DNA from: Oscillospiraceae bacterium
GTDB taxonomy: Bacteria > Bacillota > Clostridia > Oscillospirales > CAG-272
Reading direction: 5' to 3'
Assembly (NCBI GenBank): GCA_015063385.1
Contig: SVUG01000011.1
Coordinates: forward strand, 1-50,144
DNA length: 50,144 nucleotides
Made by a program: the position numbers and the translations under genes. Numbering within the stretch: position 1 is the stretch's first letter; every line of letters starts with the position of its first letter. Below are positions 7,911 to 16,983 of this stretch, piece after piece. The notes under the pieces are model-generated. The model saw only the letters and a list, made by a program, of their open reading frames with translations. It ran no database searches and had not been told where the DNA came from.

Positions 7911-9755
7911 TTATTTATTTTGTTCCTTGAGAGCTGCACGCTTTTGTGCCTGCATTCTCTTTCTTGCGGGAGTGTCAAGTATTACCTTACGAAGTCTGAT
8001 GCTCTTGGGAGTCACCTCTATAAGCTCCTCGTCGGTGATAAATTCAATAGCCTCCTCAAGAGAGAGCTGAACGGGAGTTATGAGCGTCAGCTTTTCGTCA
8101 GCGCCGGAGGAACGGATAGCCGTCAGGTGCTTTTCCTTGCAGACGTTAACCTCGATGTCGTCCGGCTTGGGATTTTCGCCAACTATCATACCCTCGTATA
8201 CAGGAGTTGCAGGACCAATAAACAGAGGTCCTCTGTCCTGTGCCTGATAGAGACCGTATGTGGTGGACACACCCTTTTCCGAAGCAACGAGCGAGGAGGT
8301 AAATCTGGTCTTAATCTCGCCTCTAAACGGCTCGTAGCCTGCAAATATAGAGGAAATAAGTCCCTCTCCGCGAGTATCAGTAAGAAGCTCGGAGCGATAT
8401 CCGAAAAGACATCTGGTAGGAATTGTATAGTAGAGCTTCTGGCGCTTTCCGTGAAGCTGCATGTCGTCAAGAGTTCCCTTTCTTGAACCGAGCTTTTCCA
8501 TGACCGAGCCCATATATTCTTCGGGAACGTCGATAATCACCTTCTCAATAGGCTCGCATTTCACACCGTCGATTTCCTTGTAAAGCACTCTGGGGTTCGA
8601 ACAGCAAAGCTCATAGCCCTCACGGCGCATATTCTCAATGAGAATGGAAAGATGCATCTCACCTCTACCTGCAACGCGGAAGGAATCGGTAGTTTCACCG
8701 TCACTCACGCGCAGGGAAACGTCCTTGAGAAGCTCCTTATACAGTCTTGCACGAAGGTGACGAGAGGTGACGAACTTACCCTCTTTTCCTGCGAAGGGAG
8801 AATCGTTGACCGAGAAGGTCATCTCCATTGTAGGCTCGCCAACCTTGACGAATTCAAGCGGCTCAGGCTTTGCAGGAGAGCAAACGGTGTCACCAATGGA
8901 AATATCCTCACAGCCCGAGAAGCAAATTATATCACCGACCTGTGCCTCCGTGACGGGTACGCGCTTAAGACCGTCAAACTGATAAATTGAAACGATTTTA
9001 GCAGGTCGGTTTTTTCCGTCGCCGTGATAATTGCAAACGACAACGCCCTGTCCCTGCTTAATCATGCCGCGTTCAATACGACCGATACCGATTCTACCTA
9101 CGAACTCGTTGTAGTCAATAGAGGAAACGAGGAGCTGAAGCGGCTCGTCCTCCTCACCGTCGGGCGCGGGCATATATTCAAGAATCGTGTCAAGAAGCGG
9201 TGTCAAATCCTTGCCGGGAGTATGGGGATCAAAGGACGCCGTGCCCGCCCTGCCCGAGCAGAAGAGCATCGGAGAATCAAGCTGCTCGTTAGTCGCATCA
9301 AGCTCCAGAAGAAGCTCCAGCACCTCGTCGCCAATCTCGTCAAGACGGGCATCGGGACGGTCAACCTTGTTTACTACAACGATAACTCTGTGATTCATAG
9401 CCAGAGCCTTTTCAAGCACGAAGCGAGTCTGGGGCATTGGGCCCTCGGCTGCGTCGACGAGCAGAATTACTCCGTTTACCATTTTAAGTATACGCTCAAC
9501 CTCACCGCCAAAATCTGCGTGGCCGGGAGTATCGATAACGTTAATTTTAACACCCTTGTAGTGAATTGCAGTATTTTTTGCCAAAATCGTTATACCGCGC
9601 TCACGCTCCAGGTCGTTCGAGTCCATTACTCTGTCCTCGGTCTCTTGATTCTCGCGGTAAATACCGCCCTGACGGAGCATTTCGTCAACCAGAGTAGTCT
9701 TGCCGTGGTCAACGTGCGCTATTATCGCAATGTTTCTTAAATCCGTGCGCTTCAT
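7911..9755 (-). CDS. typA: Ribosome-binding translational GTPase TypA/BipA
   Basis: TypA is an EF-G-like GTPase that binds 70S ribosomes and aids ribosome assembly and stress adaptation. All G motifs are intact: [14 protein letters not shown] (P loop), RGITILAKN (switch I), [14 protein letters not shown] and NKVDRPDAR. The length of 614 is standard, with the EF-G III/V-like domains and the family-specific C-terminus ([19 protein letters not shown]). It is monocistronic, with its own promoter and terminator. The start ATG follows AAGGAAG at good spacing. Confidence 0.96.
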   Translation of the reverse strand: MKRTDLRNIAIIAHVDHGKTTLVDEMLRQGGIYRENQETEDRVMDSNDLERERGITILAKNTAIHYKGVKINVIDTPGHADFGGEVERILKMVNGVILLVDAAEGPMPQTRFVLEKALAMNHRVIVVVNKVDRPDARLDEIGDEVLELLLELDATNEQLDSPMLFCSGRAGTASFDPHTPGKDLTPLLDTILEYMPAPDGEEDEPLQLLVSSIDYNEFVGRIGIGRIERGMIKQGQGVVVCNYHGDGKNRPAKIVSIYQFDGLKRVPVTEAQVGDIICFSGCEDISIGDTVCSPAKPEPLEFVKVGEPTMEMTFSVNDSPFAGKEGKFVTSRHLRARLYKELLKDVSLRVSDGETTDSFRVAGRGEMHLSILIENMRREGYELCCSNPRVLYKEIDGVKCEPIEKVIIDVPEEYMGSVMEKLGSRKGTLDDMQLHGKRQKLYYTIPTRCLFGYRSELLTDTRGEGLISSIFAGYEPFRGEIKTRFTSSLVASEKGVSTTYGLYQAQDRGPLFIGPATPVYEGMIVGENPKPDDIEVNVCKEKHLTAIRSSGADEKLTLITPVQLSLEEAIEFITDEELIEVTPKSIRLRKVILDTPARKRMQAQKRAALKEQNK

Positions 9756-9797
9756 TTTTTCTTCCTTTTTATTATACCCTAAATTTTCAACTTAATT

Positions 9798-9826
9798 ATT
9801 GTAGCACAAAATTCCCTAAATTTCAA
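9798..9826 (-). promoter_or_regulatory. Extended -10 promoter of typA
   Basis: TTGAAA, a 17-bp spacer and TACAAT preceded by TGC (extended -10) lie on the minus strand about 45 bp upstream of the typA start. Confidence 0.65.
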
Positions 9827-9902
9827 CACTCTTTTTTGCGAAAATATATAAATGAAGAAGGCGTTTTTTGTTAAAATATTACAAATTACGCCCTATTCCA
9901 TT

Positions 9903-9970
9903 AAAAAGACAAATCTTTTTCAGTCACAAGGTGAAAGTTTTCATATTGCGAGAAGGAGAAGTGACGCAAT
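9903..9970. other. Intergenic hairpins between yitT-family gene and typA
   Basis: Two inverted repeats are visible. AAAAAGA/TCTTTTT (9903-9909 with 9914-9920) could weakly end the minus-strand YitT transcript. ATTGCG/CGCAAT (9945-9950 with 9965-9970) encloses a purine-rich loop in which GCGAGAA is repeated directly. No ORF of note is present. Confidence 0.4.
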
Positions 9971-10002
9971 GCGAGAAAGATTTCGTGTGTGAGCGGTAAT
10001 TT

Positions 10003-10932
10003 TTAGTCATGCTCTCCATAGGTAAATCCCTCTCCGTTTATCTCATGCGCCCTGGAAATGCTGACGAAAGCGTTTTTATCTATGCGCTTGATGACATTCA
10101 TAAGATATGCGTATTGGCGCATCGTAAAGGTGACCATAAGAACGGTTTTTGGCTCTCGTGAATAGCCGCCCGTGGCAGAAATCATAGTCGTAGTGCGGCG
10201 TACCTCGTTTCTGATTGCCAGGTTCATTTCCTCATATTTATCCGACACTATTTGCGCTGTAAACGCCTGTGAGCGACCGATAAATATCTTATCTATCACT
10301 ATCGCACCGACCAGTGCGGATATAATGCCAAGAAGGGTTAAAATCAAGTCCTTGATAACGAACATACCGAGCAGGACTGTTGCCGCATCAATAGCGAATA
10401 TAACTATCGAGCTCTTCCACTTTTTGAAAAATCTGCAGAGAATAAAGGCTATAATATCGACTCCGCCCGTCGAGCCACCGCCAAGGAATGTTATCGCGCA
10501 ACCCGTACCAATGCAAAGACCGCCGAACAGCGAGCCTATTATCAGCGCAATATCTGCGTGTGCAGAGGTCGTAAGGTCTAAAAATCCACCCAGTGCCTCA
10601 TGCTCAACCAGCCACATAAAGAAGGATATTGCAGGTGGGTATACTATTGCCGACACGAGTGTTTTGATTGCAAAATCCTTTCCGAGAAAAATCAGTCCAA
10701 GAAAGAACATAATCCAGGTCAAAGCAGCAATAGTAAAATCAATAGGTATAAAGTCACCGATAATATGGTCTATAACTATTGAAAGTCCCGTGACTCCGCC
10801 CGTGACGAGATTGAACGGCACAACGAATACCGCGCAGCCGAAAGCAAGCACCAGCGTGCCTAATATTATAAGTAAAATATTTTTTAACTGAAGTAGAATT
10901 TCAGCCCTTGTCCACTTTATTTTTTTCGTCAT
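10003..10932 (-). CDS. YitT family membrane protein (DUF161 + DUF2179)
   Basis: This 309-residue integral membrane protein has a basic N-terminus and about five or six hydrophobic segments. The first is at residues 15-35 (NILLIILGTLVLAFGCAVFVVPFNLV) and the family's glycine-rich loop GCAITFLGGGSTGGVDIIAF follows in the middle. Residues from about 225 onward form the soluble DUF2179 domain (FTAQIVSDKYEEMNLAI ... VLMVTFTMRQYAYLMNVIKRID). Spore-forming Firmicutes carry several paralogues; the biochemical function is not established. It is single-gene, reading away from rsmG, and has its own promoter. Confidence 0.88.
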   Translation of the reverse strand: MTKKIKWTRAEILLQLKNILLIILGTLVLAFGCAVFVVPFNLVTGGVTGLSIVIDHIIGDFIPIDFTIAALTWIMFFLGLIFLGKDFAIKTLVSAIVYPPAISFFMWLVEHEALGGFLDLTTSAHADIALIIGSLFGGLCIGTGCAITFLGGGSTGGVDIIAFILCRFFKKWKSSIVIFAIDAATVLLGMFVIKDLILTLLGIISALVGAIVIDKIFIGRSQAFTAQIVSDKYEEMNLAIRNEVRRTTTMISATGGYSREPKTVLMVTFTMRQYAYLMNVIKRIDKNAFVSISRAHEINGEGFTYGEHD

Positions 10933-10973
10933 ATTTACCTACCCAATATTTTCAGTATTATTCCTAACAATAT

Positions 10974-11002
10974 ATTTTACCACAAATCTAGTAAAGTTGC
11001 AA
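10974..11002 (-). promoter_or_regulatory. Promoter of the YitT-family gene
   Basis: TTGCAA, 17 bp and TAAAAT with an upstream TGG (extended -10) on the minus strand, about 40 bp before the start. Confidence 0.6.
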
Positions 11003-11028
11003 GAAAAAATACACATTTTCTCTCGCGC

Positions 11029-11057
11029 TTGACAATTTAAATGCTTTAAGCTATAAT
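11029..11057 (+). promoter_or_regulatory. Sigma-A promoter of rsmG
   Basis: TTGACA (11029-11034), a 17-bp spacer and TATAAT (11052-11057), both perfect, 35 bp upstream of the rsmG start. Confidence 0.8.
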
Positions 11058-11091
11058 ATTTCTATAAAATCAGAAAGGCTGTTTCCTTTAT

Positions 11092-11832
11092 ATGATAGAA
11101 ATTGATAAGAAGAGCTTTACCTCAACTCTTACGCGTGCATTTGCGGCGAACGGAATGTCCTCGCTTCTCTCGCTTGAGAAAAATGAGAAATTCTACGCGC
11201 TGACCGTAAGAATGCTTGAGGAGAACGAAAAATATAATCTCACGGCTATTACCGAGCCGAGCAAAATTATCCTGAACCACTACGTCGACTGTGCGACGCT
11301 TGCGGCGAAGCTGAAAAAGGGTGCTACCGTCATTGACGTCGGTTGCGGTGCGGGATTCCCTACTCTGCCTCTTGCAATAGTTCGCCCTGACCTCAAAATC
11401 ACGGCAATGGACTCGACGGCAAAGCGCGTAAACTACGTTGCAGAAACGGCAAAACTTCTCGGACTCGATAATGTCACCGCAATCACGATGCGCGCCGAGG
11501 ACGGTGGAAAATCGCCCGAATACCGTGAAAAATTCGACTATGCCACTGCTCGTGCAGTCGCAGAAATGCGAACACTCGCAGAGCTTGCACTCCCGTTCGT
11601 TAAGGTAGGCGGTCAGATGGTTGCTATGAAGGGCAAAAACGCCGAATTTGAGCTTTCAGCAGCGAAAAAGGCTATCGCAACGCTTGGCGGAAGAAATACC
11701 GTCTGTGATATGATTACTCTCAAGGGAGATGGCGAGACTCTGACGCATCCGCTGATTATTATCGACAAAAAAGAGAAAACACCCACGGCGTACCCACGCC
11801 CATTCGCACAGATTTCAAAAAAACCGCTATAA
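11092..11832 (+). CDS. rsmG: 16S rRNA (guanine-527-N7) methyltransferase RsmG (GidB)
   Basis: RsmG methylates N7 of G527 in the 530 loop of 16S rRNA using S-adenosylmethionine. The SAM pocket is clear as VIDVGCGAGFPTLPLAI, followed by ITAMDST (acidic loop) and the family's YDYATARAV-like motif (KFDYATARAVAEM). The N-terminal part holds EKYNLTAIT, another RsmG signature. The length of 246 is normal. The Shine-Dalgarno is weak (AAAGG about 13 nt upstream). In many Firmicutes rsmG is with mnmG near the origin; here it is alone. Confidence 0.95.
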   Translation: MIEIDKKSFTSTLTRAFAANGMSSLLSLEKNEKFYALTVRMLEENEKYNLTAITEPSKIILNHYVDCATLAAKLKKGATVIDVGCGAGFPTLPLAIVRPDLKITAMDSTAKRVNYVAETAKLLGLDNVTAITMRAEDGGKSPEYREKFDYATARAVAEMRTLAELALPFVKVGGQMVAMKGKNAEFELSAAKKAIATLGGRNTVCDMITLKGDGETLTHPLIIIDKKEKTPTAYPRPFAQISKKPL

Positions 11833-11835
11833 ACG

Positions 11836-11865
11836 AAAAGGCTGTCTTTTTCAAGACAGCCTTTT
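11836..11865. terminator. Bidirectional terminator between rsmG and the GT2 gene
   Basis: A perfect 13-bp stem (11836-11848 with 11853-11865) with a 4-nt loop, A/T-flanked on both sides, lies between convergent genes. Confidence 0.9.
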
Positions 11866-11866
11866 A

Positions 11867-13048
11867 TTATTTTTCTTTCTTTTTCTTTTTAAAGGGCGCG
11901 AGGAGAAGTCCGATAATCTTTAAAACCAAATTTACAGGCATCCAAAGTATCTTAAAGAGCTTCTTTGTAAAGACTCTCGTCTTTTTGTTATTGTCCTTCT
12001 CTTTAATCATTCTATTGATTTTATCTTTATCAAGCCTTTCTACGTCTATTTCCTTGCCCTGCTCAATCCTAGCAAGATACTCCTCGTGCGTATACAGACC
12101 TACGTTTGCAACGAACTCGTAGGCATCCTTATTTTCATAATCGCTTTTTTCGTGATTATACCAGCCAAAGCTGTCTGCATACGAGTCGTGAAGAAGATTC
12201 CAGAACTCCCCCTTTGCCTCATCCCAAAGAAGATTGTAAATCTTATAGCAACGGCCCGCAGAGAGATTAAGGAATGATTTTGAGAGAGGAATATACATTC
12301 CGTAATGCATAAGATGCTTTTTTATCTTTGAATAAACCACGGGAACCTGCGCGTAATATTTACGGAAAAGCTTAGCACGCGACTGTTCGGAATATACTCT
12401 GTGGTGAATGAGAGTTCCCTCAACTCTACCTATACGCTCTGCAAGAGATAGCGCCGTGCATACGAAATGAACGTCCTCAAAAACGTAAAGCTCAGTGTCA
12501 AAAGAAAGTTCCTTTTCTCTTATAAAGCTGGTACGGAAAAGCTTGTTCCAGACATATCCCGTCGCGCTCTCTAGTATGTAATCGGGAAATTCGTTTTTCG
12601 AAACTACTGCACCGGGGGTGAAGATGTTCGCATGAGTCTCCTCAGTCGGCATCGTGAACTTATCCTGCACAGAGTTGTAGAGGTCAAACTGTGCCACAGC
12701 CATATCCAGCTCATCCTTGACCGCTATTTCATAAAGCGACTGGAGAAGCGTATTCTCACAAAAATCATCTGCATCAAAGAAGATTATAAACTCACCCCTT
12801 GCACGCGCCAAGCCCTTGTTTCTGGCAATAGACGGTCCTGCATTATTCTCTGTGAGTATTCTTATACGGTCATCATAGGTCTGCATTTCTCTGACAATAG
12901 AGAGAGAATTGTCGGTAGAGCCGTCGTCAACGCAGATAAGCTCAAGCTCGGTGAGCGTTTGCGAAAGCACCGAGGAAATGGCACTGGCAAGATACTGCCC
13001 TGCGTTGTATATCGGCATTACGACCGACACCTTAATGTTGTTATCCAT
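11867..13048 (-). CDS. Family 2 glycosyltransferase (GT-A fold)
   Basis: The N-terminal GT2 domain covers about residues 5-230: VSVVMPIYNAGQYLASAI, the nucleotide-binding CVDDGSTDNS, and the metal-binding FFDADDFCE (a DxD-like motif). The remaining 160 residues are charged and mostly helical. They end in a hydrophobic, membrane-hugging stretch (LFKILWMPVNLVLKIIGLLLAPFKKKKK) that suggests peripheral attachment to the cytoplasmic face. The donor and acceptor sugars are unknown. It probably acts in surface polysaccharide or teichoic-type polymer synthesis. It is a single gene with its own promoter and no glycan-cluster neighbours here. Confidence 0.88.
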   Translation of the reverse strand: MDNNIKVSVVMPIYNAGQYLASAISSVLSQTLTELELICVDDGSTDNSLSIVREMQTYDDRIRILTENNAGPSIARNKGLARARGEFIIFFDADDFCENTLLQSLYEIAVKDELDMAVAQFDLYNSVQDKFTMPTEETHANIFTPGAVVSKNEFPDYILESATGYVWNKLFRTSFIREKELSFDTELYVFEDVHFVCTALSLAERIGRVEGTLIHHRVYSEQSRAKLFRKYYAQVPVVYSKIKKHLMHYGMYIPLSKSFLNLSAGRCYKIYNLLWDEAKGEFWNLLHDSYADSFGWYNHEKSDYENKDAYEFVANVGLYTHEEYLARIEQGKEIDVERLDKDKINRMIKEKDNNKKTRVFTKKLFKILWMPVNLVLKIIGLLLAPFKKKKKEK

Positions 13049-13095
13049 AAATCATAACCTTTTCACAAAATATGTCGTTTTATTGCTTTAACATT

Positions 13096-13124
13096 ATTTT
13101 AACATTTCATCCGACAAATGTCAA
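13096..13124 (-). promoter_or_regulatory. Promoter of the GT2 gene
   Basis: TTGACA (13124-13119), 17 bp and TAAAAT (13101-13096) on the minus strand, about 50 bp upstream of the start. Confidence 0.7.
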
Positions 13125-13184
13125 GCAAATTATACATTTTGTAATTTTCTATAAGCAAGCAGAAAAATAAGCACTTTAAAAAAT

Positions 13185-13235
13185 CGCAAAAAATATACCG
13201 GTCACTCTGGCATTTTTCAGCTGAGCAACCGGTAT
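13185..13235 (-). terminator. Terminator of rpoBC
   Basis: ATACCGGT (13228-13235) pairs with the same palindromic core at 13195-13202 across a long loop that has further CTCAGC/CAGAGT-type pairing. A T-rich tract follows on the minus strand. Confidence 0.7.
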
Positions 13236-13277
13236 TTTGTAAATTTAAGTTGTCAAATATGCAGTTTTACCGAGGTT

Positions 13278-16200
13278 TTATACCTCAGCGCTTGCAAGCT
13301 CGAGAACTTCTTCCTCTTCCTCAGGAGCAAAGCTAGCCTCTGCATCGGTGATTATAACGTCGTCATTTTCCTTGCCGCTATCATCAATCTCAATAGCACG
13401 ATACTTGCCAAGACCTGTACCTGCGGGAATGAGCTTACCGATAATAACGTTTTCCTTAAGACCGAGAAGCTTATCCTGCTTGCCGTTGATGGCAGCCTCG
13501 GTAAGAACTCTGGTGGTCTCCTGGAAGGATGCTGCAGAAAGGAAGGACTCGGTCATAAGAGCTGCCTTGGTTATACCGAGAAGCAGGGGCGCACCCTCTG
13601 CCTTGCGAAGAGAGATTTCTCCTGCGGCAATTCTCTCCTCGATTTTCTCGTTAGCCTCGCGGAACTCAATGATGTCAACCTTCGTACCAACGAGAAGTTC
13701 AGTATCACCTGCGTCCTCAATCTCAACCTTACGAGTCATCTGACGAGCGATACACTCGACGTGCTTATCGTTAATTTCAACGTCCTCGCCTCTATACACC
13801 TTCTGAACCTCTCTGATGATGTAATCGTATACAGCATCGATACCGCTCATATGGAGTACGTCTGCAGGGTTAAGGAAGCCCTCGGTAAGCTGCTGACCGC
13901 GCTTAACCTCCTGACCGTCCTCAATGCAAAGTCGCATACCGAAAGGAATTTCGTATACAACCTCTTCTGCAACAGGCTCAACGGGATTCTGAATAATAAC
14001 CTTTGAGAGCTTCTTGTCGGAAACGATTCGAGCAGTACCGGTATATTCGGTCACAACCGCAGTCTTCTTGGGACGGCGAGCCTCAAAGAGCTCCTCGACT
14101 CTGGGAAGACCCTGAGTAATATCCGAACCTGCGACACCACCGGTGTGGAAGGTTCTCATCGTAAGCTGTGTACCGGGCTCACCTATGGACTGTGCTGCAA
14201 TAACGCCGACCGCCTCACCGATAGCAACGGTAGTGCCGTGTGCAAGGTCTGCACCGTAGCAGTGAGCACAAACACCGCGCTTTGCAAGACAGCGGAGAAT
14301 GGTACGAACCTCAACTGAGGTAATGCCTGCTGCAATAATATCGTTAGCCATGTTCTCATCCATCATAGTGTTGGCGGGAACGATAAGCTCACCTGTTTCT
14401 TCGTTAACGACGTCGTTAACCGTATATCTGCCGACGAGACGTTCAAAGAACTTCTCAACAACTACCTGACCTGCAACGATGTCCGAAACAACGATACCGG
14501 ACTTAGCGCCGCAATCCTCCTCACGAACGATAACGTCCTGAGAAACGTCTACGAGACGACGTGTAAGATAACCCGAGTCAGCGGTACGAAGCGCGGTATC
14601 CGAAAGCGACTTACGAGAACCCTTTGCACCCATAAAGTACTCAAGCATCGTAAGACCTTCACGGAAGTTAGACTTAATAGGAATTTCGATAGTCTTACCG
14701 TTTGTCGCGAACATAAGTCCACGCATACCGGCAAGCTGACGCATCTGCTTGATAGAACCACGGGCTCCCGAGGTAGCTATCATGTTAAGGGAATTATATT
14801 TGTCAAGGTTTGCAATAAGAGCATCGGTGACGGCGTTTGTGGTCTTATCCCAAACGTCGATAACCTGCTTGTAGCGCTCGTCGTCGGAAAGCTCACCCCA
14901 AGCGAAGAGCTCGTTAACCTCGTCAACCTGCTTGGATGCCTCCTCAAGAAGCTGCTTCTTTTCGGGAGGAATGGTCATATCGTAAACCGAAATGGAAAGC
15001 GAACCTCTGGTCGAGTACTTATAACCCATAGACTTGATTTCGTCAAGAACCTTTGCAGCCTCTGCAAAGCCGTGGTGCTTGATAGTAAGGTCTACTATCT
15101 CCTTGAGCTTTTTGGAGGTGGTAGCAAAGTTGATTTCAAGACCGAAGGGATCAACGCTTCTGTCAACGTAGCCGAGGTCCTGAGGAATTCTCTGGTTGAA
15201 TATAAGTCTACCGTAGGTAGCGTCGATAAGCGCACTCTTTTCCTCGCCGTCGATAACCTTGGTCACTCTGACCTTAATTGCAGCGTGCATGCCGAGACGC
15301 TTATTCTCATAAGCCATTTCAACCTCGTTGAAGTCACGGAACACCCTGCCCTCACCGATTTCACCGGGATGGTCGATAGTAAGGTAATAAGAACCAAGGA
15401 CCATATCCTGAGAAGGAACGGTGACAGCCTTACCTGAAACAGGCTTCAAAAGGTTATTAGCAGAGAGCATAAGGAATCTTGCCTCTGCCTGTGCCTCACT
15501 GGAAAGCGGCACGTGAACGGGCATCTGGTCACCGTCGAAGTCGGCGTTGAACGCAGGACATACGAGCGGATGAAGCTTGATAGCTCTGCCCTCTACGAGC
15601 ACGGGCTCAAATGCCTGAATGGAAAGGCGGTGAAGTGTAGGCGCACGGTTAAGAAGAACGGGGTGCTCCTTGATTACGTACTCAAGAGCGTCCCAAACCT
15701 CAGGCGCTACCTTATCTGCCTTTTTCTTTGCATCTCTGATGGAGTTAGCCTTCTGAGTCTCGATAAGACGCTTCATTACGAAGGGCTTGAAGAGCTCAAG
15801 AGCCATTTCCTTGGGAAGACCGCACTGATAAATCTTAAGCTCGGGACCTACAACGATAACCGAACGGCCAGAGTAGTCAACACGCTTACCAAGAAGGTTC
15901 TGACGGAAGCGTCCCTGCTTACCTCTGAGAATCTCGGAAAGAGATTTAAGAGGTCTGTTGGAAGCACCGGTCACAGCCTTGCCGCGCTTACCGTTATCAA
16001 TAAGAGCGTCAACGAATTCCTGAAGCATACGCTTCTCGTTTCTGATAATAATCTCAGGCGCTCTCATCTCAAGGAAGTGCTTAAGACGGTTGTTTCTGTT
16101 AATTACTCGTCTATACAGCTCGTTAATATCGGAAGCAGCAAATCTACCACCGTCAAGCTGTACCATAGGACGAATATCTGCAGGAAGCACGGGAATAGTT

Positions 16201-16883
16201 TCGAGTATCATCCACTCGGGACGGTTGCCCGACTTTCTGAATGCCTCGACTATCTCGAGTCTCTTAATAATCTTTACTTTTTTAGGACCTGAGGACTCGG
16301 CAAGCTTCTCACGAAGCTCCTTGGAAAGCGCCTCAAGATCTATCTCAGCAAGAAGCTCGCGAACTGCCTCAGCACCCATTCCGGCTCTGAAGTCGTCCTC
16401 GTACTTTTCTCTTGCGCTCTTATACTCTGCATCGGTCAGAAGCTGCTTCTTCTCAAGAGGAGTGCTTCCGGGATCGATAACGATGTATCTTGCAAAGTAA
16501 AGAACTCTCTCAAGAAGTCTGGTGGACATATCAAGGATTGCACCCATTCTAGAGGGAAGCGCCTTGAAGTACCAGATGTGAGAAACAGGAGCAGCAAGCT
16601 CGATATTACCCATACGCTCACGGCGTACCTTCTTGGTGGTGACCTCAACTCCGCACTTTTCGCAAATCTTGCCCTTGAAGCGAACTCTCTTATACTTTCC
16701 GCAAAGACATTCCCAGTCCTTAGTCGGACCAAAGATGCGCTCGCAGAAAAGACCGTCACGCTCTGCCTTCAGAGTACGGTAATTTATAGTTTCAGCCTTT
16801 GTGACCTCACCGTGCGACCATGAACGGATAAGCTCGGGAGAGGCAAGACCAATTTTTATTGAATCAAACGTATTTTTATCCAT
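13278..16883 (-). CDS. rpoC: DNA-directed RNA polymerase subunit beta'
   Basis: This is the catalytic beta' subunit. Near the N-terminus it has the first zinc site ([20 protein letters not shown]). The active-site magnesium loop is [14 protein letters not shown]. The second zinc site is built from the Cys in [10 protein letters not shown] and [11 protein letters not shown]. The trigger-loop region includes [22 protein letters not shown]. Length is about 1200, as in other Firmicutes, with no lineage-specific large insertion seen. The open frame extends to 16910, but the family usually starts six residues before the conserved Phe, which favours ATG 16883 ([15 protein letters not shown]). AAAGGG is 12 nt upstream of it; the earlier ATG has no ribosome-binding site. 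It follows rpoB after a spacer of about 100 bp that holds a stable hairpin. Confidence 0.98.
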   Translation of the reverse strand: MDKNTFDSIKIGLASPELIRSWSHGEVTKAETINYRTLKAERDGLFCERIFGPTKDWECLCGKYKRVRFKGKICEKCGVEVTTKKVRRERMGNIELAAPVSHIWYFKALPSRMGAILDMSTRLLERVLYFARYIVIDPGSTPLEKKQLLTDAEYKSAREKYEDDFRAGMGAEAVRELLAEIDLEALSKELREKLAESSGPKKVKIIKRLEIVEAFRKSGNRPEWMILETIPVLPADIRPMVQLDGGRFAASDINELYRRVINRNNRLKHFLEMRAPEIIIRNEKRMLQEFVDALIDNGKRGKAVTGASNRPLKSLSEILRGKQGRFRQNLLGKRVDYSGRSVIVVGPELKIYQCGLPKEMALELFKPFVMKRLIETQKANSIRDAKKKADKVAPEVWDALEYVIKEHPVLLNRAPTLHRLSIQAFEPVLVEGRAIKLHPLVCPAFNADFDGDQMPVHVPLSSEAQAEARFLMLSANNLLKPVSGKAVTVPSQDMVLGSYYLTIDHPGEIGEGRVFRDFNEVEMAYENKRLGMHAAIKVRVTKVIDGEEKSALIDATYGRLIFNQRIPQDLGYVDRSVDPFGLEINFATTSKKLKEIVDLTIKHHGFAEAAKVLDEIKSMGYKYSTRGSLSISVYDMTIPPEKKQLLEEASKQVDEVNELFAWGELSDDERYKQVIDVWDKTTNAVTDALIANLDKYNSLNMIATSGARGSIKQMRQLAGMRGLMFATNGKTIEIPIKSNFREGLTMLEYFMGAKGSRKSLSDTALRTADSGYLTRRLVDVSQDVIVREEDCGAKSGIVVSDIVAGQVVVEKFFERLVGRYTVNDVVNEETGELIVPANTMMDENMANDIIAAGITSVEVRTILRCLAKRGVCAHCYGADLAHGTTVAIGEAVGVIAAQSIGEPGTQLTMRTFHTGGVAGSDITQGLPRVEELFEARRPKKTAVVTEYTGTARIVSDKKLSKVIIQNPVEPVAEEVVYEIPFGMRLCIEDGQEVKRGQQLTEGFLNPADVLHMSGIDAVYDYIIREVQKVYRGEDVEINDKHVECIARQMTRKVEIEDAGDTELLVGTKVDIIEFREANEKIEERIAAGEISLRKAEGAPLLLGITKAALMTESFLSAASFQETTRVLTEAAINGKQDKLLGLKENVIIGKLIPAGTGLGKYRAIEIDDSGKENDDVIITDAEASFAPEEEEEVLELASAEV

Positions 16884-16920
16884 ATCTGGAAAGTACCCTT
16901 TCTGTTTCATAGGGAGGCGG

Positions 16921-16945
16921 CGGCGACCCGCATACGCGGGCGCCG
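16921..16945 (-). other. GC-rich hairpin in the rpoB-rpoC spacer
   Basis: CGGCG-A-CCCGC pairs with GCGGG-CGCCG around an ATAC loop (10 bp, one bulged A). There is no T-run after it, so it is unlikely to be a terminator. RNA processing or tuning of rpoC translation are possible. Confidence 0.5.
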
Positions 16946-16983
16946 ACTGTACGAGCTAAAAGCTCTGATTGCCGTCTCTAAAT

